Below, in pieces: positions 58,828 to 64,000 of a stretch of 64,000 nt of DNA (position 1 is the stretch's first letter; each line of letters starts with the position of its first letter). The DNA lies in NCBI GenBank assembly GCA_000469685.2, contig LS997565.1, positions 17,077,293 through 17,141,292 on the forward strand, written 5' to 3'. A program made the translations under genes and the position numbers. Under the pieces are notes generated by a model, which saw only the letters and a program-made list of their open reading frames with translations, searched no databases and was not told the DNA's origin. Origin of the DNA: Haemonchus contortus (lineage: Eukaryota > Nematoda > Chromadorea > Rhabditida > Trichostrongylidae).

Positions 58828-61442
58828 CAATGCTATCAACCTGGCAAAAAAGAGGATGAGGACGAAGAAGTGGCGTGGATCAATTGCGCTGAGGATTATG
58901 GATGTTCATCAGAATGCATTCGGGTACGCCTAGGTGCTAATGGCTAGAGTAGAATTTTATTTTGAACTCAGAATTTCAGATATTGGGCAGTCGTTTCCGA
59001 GTGAAATGCTACGGCAAATCCGATTGTGAAACGCTAGCTCGAATCCACGATGGAGGTGCAAATGGCTGCCGTGACAGGTAATACACATGAAAACAAAAAC
59101 ATCATTCCTCATCCTATTAGAGATTCTAATGAACGACACTCAGCTGTCCCCCTCCGTAGTACGAAGTCTTATTTTACGGAACTTCGTTGAATGAAAAAAA
59201 TCGCCGTACTTTTCAATTTCTTATTACTTTTATTCTGATTTTTAAAACAGCAATTTAAAACGCACTAGCATAAGGATGACACTTGAATTACGCTCAGGGC
59301 AATTTTAAACCCACGGAAGCATCCTCATTGTCCGCCGAAGACTTCATTCTTTCCAACCTTCTAATTATTACCGGACGTACGTGGAAGCATAAAATTTTCA
59401 ATCCGAACTCAATTAGCCTTTGGTCAGCCTACATAAGAAATACGCAGTCTACGCCTCTTCCTTGTTGATTGGGAGTTAAACGCGCACTGCGTTCCAAAAT
59501 GCTCCCAGAGCAGTAGACTAGAGAAGAATAAATCAAATCCCATCATCAGGGTGATGCAACAACGTCACTTTTCCGATTTTTCTCTTTTTTATTCCCACGG
59601 GAACCTATGAATGTGCCAAAAAGAAAGCCTTCCCATAGATGAGCCTAAAAGAGTTGGGATGAGAGTGCCCGTAATACAGATTGCTATAGCACTTTAATAC
59701 TATCAATGGCTGACTGACGGAATTCGTAAAATTGGTTCCGAGCTGAATTGCATCACAACACTCACGAAGATGGAATAGCTTTGCACTCCCTTTATTTATT
59801 TGTTAGTAATCACTACATCTACTCAGCAAAACGCTCGCGGTATTTGAAGCGGAATAAACAACGTTGGCAATTGATAATTGTTCCAAAGACTGGAAGCCCT
59901 GACGACAATGTGATATAAAGGAAGTCCTCACAATCACCCATCCCAAGAAAAATTCATGGGCACCTTCTTGTGTTCCACCAAAAAATGTAGAGGCAACCTT
60001 ACGGGACGGTTTTCGATGGAAAGATGAAAGAGAATACACTCATATTGGCATTCCTTCCCGAGCTGTAACTACCGGTCCTGATAAGTGGAATGGTTCTAGG
60101 AGTCAAATTTGTAGCACCCACTCACAGAAGAATAGGTGGAAAATAATCTACGTCAACTGCATCTGAGATAAATTTTCAGACCTTATTTATCTTTGAAGGG
60201 TCTCTGTCACAGGTGCATAATCGCGGGTTCGAATCCAAGATCGAAAACCACCTTGGTCAAGCAAACCTTCCATCCCTTCGGATTCTGTAAGTTGGTAACA
60301 GATCCGTCCAAGGGATAAAAGCACTGACTTGAACATTAGCTGGCCACCGTAATACATTGTACAGCCCATATACGCATTCAATACGCCACTATTCTGAATA
60401 GAAGTCGGATGTGGAGGAGAATCCTTCAAACGAGATTGGTTAATGCTAAAAGATTTCATCCTTTATCCTTCCCTTACTTTTAAACTTATTTGGTACTTAT
60501 ATCCATACTTATACCTAACACCGGCTCAAAGTAAGATACTTATATTTTCAATATACTTCAACTACGATTGTGCAAAGGCCAAGGTTGCCGCATAGTTGGA
60601 CAAGGGATCCAGTGGTAGCACATTCGAAAGTGCTCAAAGGCACTCTTCGTAAGAAATTACCATTCTGGGTGATAGGGCAATAGTGCTGATGGAGGAGTAT
60701 ACATCGGTAGCGGAAAGACGAGATTCATACGAATATTCAAATGGAGGTTTTTTTAAAGCAATCTCTGAGGATGAAAGAGGCTCAGACGAAAAGAGGTATT
60801 TGAATGGGATTACAGAGGCTGCAGATCGAGTGTTAGTCTTGTGCGTATATCACAATATGAGTGTACGCATTTACAGAAACTGCTTCGTTCTAAATGATGT
60901 CGGCCTGGACAAGTCCCCTAATTAAGTCCCACACTCATAAACATTGAAAGGAGGGGGGGGAGGGGGTTGAATACGGTTTATGGTCCTTAGTGTGCCCTAT
61001 CCAAGCTGCTTTTCGCCCTGAAAGTGCTCGTATGGTTTCTCATGGGCTGTTTCTCCATTAAGGAATCTCCGCAACCATTCCTAACTCGCGAATTGTGCCT
61101 CCGAGTCCGACAACTAAAACTTTTTGAAGAATTCATAAGATCAGCTAACAATCTCGAGCTCTACTTGTAGAAGGAAAGATGAATTGATCCCAAATGAGCC
61201 AATACCTTGTGAATTTTTCTACTCTTTCGCTTATAGTCGTCGCAGTCAGCGGTATTCAATTGGCGGTTCGTACCCAATCCAGTCACATTGAAATCCCCTC
61301 TGTTCTGCAAAGCGATTGAACCACCTTTGTAACAAGAGACTCAGATAATCGCCATGCTTTCAGGAACACGGCTTTCTATTGGAAGCGCGTTGGCGACATT
61401 TGTGGTGGACGATGCAATAAACCTATTTTCGTCCGACACTGA
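58828..61442 (+). CDS. Invertebrate-type lysozyme, C-terminal exons
   Basis: Exons 58828-58923, 58980-59077 and 61364-61442 (TGA) agree in phase and encode 90 residues. They follow the i-type lysozyme pattern: QCYQPGKKEDEDEEVAWINC, CAEDYGCSSECIR, CYGKSDCETLARIHDGGANG-C, then TAFYWKRVGDICGG. Nematode i-type lysozymes are secreted antibacterial enzymes rich in disulphides; cysteine spacing here fits. The catalytic Glu and Asp belong to the N-terminal part, whose exons were not found upstream. A possible signal-peptide exon lies at 57212-57278 (MFAEIAVFALIGVSHSLLM), but no exon linking it in phase was seen. The usual ARNHNGGP motif reads ARIHDGGA, a mild departure. The final intron of 2.3 kb contains a SINE and other repeats. 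It may be an active gene with undetected exons or a 5'-truncated copy. Confidence 0.75.
60190..60480 (+). repeat. tRNA-derived SINE
   Basis: Begins within the promoter region (CGGGTTCGAATCC) and continues through 'caaaccttccatccc', 'gggataaaagcactgact' and 'acgcattcaatacgccac' to 'tttcatcctttatcc'. It is 5'-shortened and lies in the last intron of the lysozyme gene. Confidence 0.75.
60945..61099. repeat. Right half of a GGCACAGTTCACGAT-family element
   Basis: A poly(G) stretch is followed by 'tgtgccctatccaagctgct' and 'gaatctccgcaaccattcc', ending CGCGAATTGTGCCTCC. This matches the right half of 21901-22440. Confidence 0.55.
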
Positions 61443-62207
61443 CGAGACGGCCAGCGCTCCAAAAGAATTACGAGAGGAAGGAATCATCACATTGTATCTG
61501 TACAGTATATAAGAACATACCAATATTTGGTGCCAAGCTGTGTTTCAGTACTTCACTTGCACTGATTTTCCTGGATTTACAAACCAATACTTTCGGAAAA
61601 AAATACAGGAAGAAATACTGAATGGAGCATTTATATGCAACACAACGACTTGCAGAAGTCGATATACGCCTTGTGGTTTTGAGGTTCCAAGTGACCAAAG
61701 CGGTTACGGCTTGAACATGGACGAGATTTGACATTTTGCCCGAGATTTAACATTTTTTCGTAGCCTTGCTGTACTGCCAAGTATTGCTCAGAATTAGAGC
61801 TCTTCGTCCAAAAACTGAATTCTGAGAGTATAACCAAAAATAACATCGGGAGATTGAGTCCATGCATAATTTATTTGCTTTGTAGAGTTCTCAGAGAGCA
61901 GCTGCCCTCCGCTAATATTTCCCCGGAGACATGAAGACATAATGAGTTTGCTTTAAGGCTATATTTAGCACACCAATATTCAGATTTGATAATTATTCAT
62001 CAAAGTAAACACCTGGTTTGGATAGCGGCACAGTAGCAAACATTCAAGGGAGGGATAATAAGGGTTTTGCCGTAATGTCCAGAGCTTTGAATAGGTAGTT
62101 CCTTTCAGCTCACGTAGATCAGTTTCAATAGCTGAGAAATCAACGACTAGTTTTGGTTCGTCTCCATTGCAACGATCCTTTCTAACCTATTCATTCAACA
62201 CATGGCA
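61443..62207. other. Spacer with a cysteine-containing frame
   Basis: 61540-61731 (plus) is open from a TTTCAG acceptor to a stop and contains CNTTTCRSRYTPCGFEV. The minus strand of the same stretch is also open for 88 codons. No family was recognised, and no partner exon was found. Confidence 0.25.
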
Positions 62208-62722
62208 AGAACTCAGGTCATTATAATTTTGAGGTATCCTTTTTAAGTTGGAAAACGGGTATCGATGTAGAGTTATGCATCGGTGGCGGAGAAAGTGAGG
62301 AAATCCGTTAAGGAGAACCTTTCCATTCAAAAGTAGTGGAAGTAGAGGTTGTACGAGGTTACCGTAACAGAATTGCCATGGAAGGGGCACGCGGACAAGA
62401 TTTCAGTTGTGGCTATTGCGCAAGGAGCTGACTACATCAAGCCAAACCTGTGTGAAACTACCTTACACTGTCGTCACGGATCATGACAAGTTGTTTGAAC
62501 TTCTCGAACGTCTCTTGAGATAGCGCAGCCTTTACAACGGTGTTGAAACTCGTCCGCTACGAGTGAGGCATTCAACCGATACAATCTTCGAGCCTTCATA
62601 ATTCCCTATCCAAACGGCTTTCCGATCTGACAGCATATGGTTCACGGGAGGGGGGGGGGCACGAATCAATCTATATAGGTAACTCAGAAACCAATTTTAT
62701 CGTGAACTGACTGTACCTTTAA
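62208..62722 (+). repeat. Copy of the repeat seen at 259-760
   Basis: The interior matches the copy at the left edge of the window: 'ggatcatgacaagttgtttg', 'tgttgaaactcgtccg', 'attccctatcc'. It ends in TTATCGTGAACTGACTGTACC, the family's inverted terminal sequence with a small insertion. Confidence 0.6.
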
Positions 62723-64000
62723 CGGTAAACTTATGAAATCATCAAATTGAAGCCCACCCCTGACTCCGATTTGTCTTCATCAATCAGATAGGAAAAGGTA
62801 TAGGGTTTTCCAAGAAAAAAGAGCTGATTGTACGATTTCACTACCGTATCGTGAACAATGGGGAAGGAAATGGACGCTACGTTTATCGCTCCCACTACAC
62901 GGGCGAAGGTCAGGTGATTACGCGGGAATCAAGTAGAATCAGCCTTCTGCCCTTCCTCACTTCTCCACGATGTCCTTCTGAAGTGCCCAGGAAAGTGGTT
63001 TTGGCACCAGTGCGATCGGTGACATTTTCACAGGATCCGAAAATCGTACAAGCTTGGCGAGTTGCGGGCGAGCTTTGCTAGTCCTCCCAAGGCCTGAAGG
63101 AGGCCTTTTCTAGAAGCAAAAGTGAGCAGATCGAAAACGTTTAGATGGCGAGCTATACGCTATTCTCTGATTTTCGAGAGTATTAGCTTTACAATGGAAT
63201 AAAGCCAGAGTAGTTCGTCACTTTCGGACAAATTCACTGAGAAAAAAAAAACAATCTTCGATATGTTTCAAAGTTTTCAACAAGGAGTGAGAGAGGGTGT
63301 GTTGCAACCTACTTAACACAGTAACCCATTTCAAACCTACGCCGCAAAGGGACCAAATCAGCAGAGGTGAAGAAAGGCTTAGCGAATCTCACAGCAGTCT
63401 CACTGTTCAGAGGATGTGAACTCGTGGCATTGCCTATGAGTGTTTTCCGAAATACTAAATTCTATTTGTCACATTAGCTCGACTATCTATTTCGCGGCGT
63501 TCACAGCTTCCTTCCAATACTTTCCCATACGCTTCGTCTTCCTTCCGGTTCATTATCTACCTATTTAGTATTGTTAAGCTATTTATCCATAGGCTCTAAG
63601 TACCCAGTGCAGCGTTGTGGTCGGTGATATTATTCCTAATAATAATATATATTATTCCGTCTTCCTGTCTTTCGCTCAGGCACTTGAAGCCAGCTTCGGA
63701 GAGCTGCTCTTGTCTTCAGTATTTACTGCTGTTATTTTCAATGGCATTCGCCCTAGCACACACGTGAGTAGGATCCCTGGCACCGTTCACTCAACTTTTC
63801 TATTCGCTATGGGAACGCAACAAATGTGATACAAGAATAAGGAGAGAAACCACCTCAGTTTAGCTTAACTCAGAATTTGTGAAAGATTTCCGAAAAAGGA
63901 GATGCATAAGTCGCATTTGAACGATGAAAACGACGTGGATCCGTCATGGAAATCTCTAAGCGGGCAAATCAATAAGCCAGGAGGAAAAATTGAACTATGT
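62723..64000. other. Right-edge region without a supported gene
   Basis: A 76-codon frame at 62851-63081 and a possible signal-like exon at 63741-63763 (MAFALAH before a GTGAGT donor, preceded by hydrophobic codons) are visible. Neither can be tied to neighbouring exons. A downstream gene may start here and continue beyond the window. Confidence 0.25.

Noticed and set aside
61468..61734. Minus-strand 88-codon frame and plus-strand frame of the same stretch
   Set aside because: Neither has a recognised domain or a phase-matched partner; both could be chance or repeat-derived.

Overview
This window looks like chromosomal DNA of a strongylid (clade V) nematode, most likely a hookworm such as Ancylostoma. 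Genes are broken into short exons by introns of about 40 bp to 3 kb. Introns and spacers carry degenerate RTE-type LINEs, a tRNA-derived SINE, many palindromic MITEs, Penelope-like fragments and a mariner element resembling the hookworm 'bandit' element. No bacterial gene organisation, rRNA, CRISPR array or convincing intact tRNA gene was seen. Exon models were built by hand from GT/AG sites and reading-phase agreement; there is no transcript evidence.

Layout: 1-2.9 kb is repeats. 3.0-4.36 kb (minus) holds seven exons of a BPI/LBP-family lipid-binding protein. 4.4-8.4 kb holds SINEs and a G+C-rich patch. 8.49-17.05 kb (plus) is a second, divergently oriented BPI/LBP-like gene with a signal peptide. 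19.4-22.8 kb (plus) is a 116-residue proline-rich protein with one membrane segment whose first intron contains a dead RTE element. 22.9-26 kb is Penelope-like and RTE debris. 26.1-28.6 kb (plus) is an unrecognised gene. Almost touching it, 28.63-33.07 kb (plus) encodes an SGF11/ATXN7L3-type subunit of the SAGA deubiquitinase module, with a fold-back mariner in its largest intron. 33.1-37.3 kb is repeats, including the 3' end of an RTE element.

37.36-49.68 kb (plus) is a complete-looking TRPV-type channel (OSM-9/OCR class): 23 phase-consistent exons and 786 residues, with ankyrin repeats, six membrane segments, a pore and a TRP-box region. Its introns hold several palindromic repeats. 51.4-52.2 kb is a Penelope-like remnant with a GIY-YIG domain between inverted terminal repeats. 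53.43-53.70 kb (minus) carries the last two exons of ATIC (purine biosynthesis). 58.8-61.44 kb (plus) carries the 3' exons of an invertebrate-type lysozyme. The rest, to 64 kb, is mostly repeats and unassigned sequence.

The host genes do not form one pathway. Two BPI/LBP-like proteins and a lysozyme are plausible lipid-binding or antibacterial secreted proteins; SGF11 and ATIC are housekeeping; the TRPV channel is sensory. The most distinctive items are the mariner hairpin, the Penelope-like remnant with hammerhead-like motifs, the proline-rich membrane protein and the families of palindromic elements.
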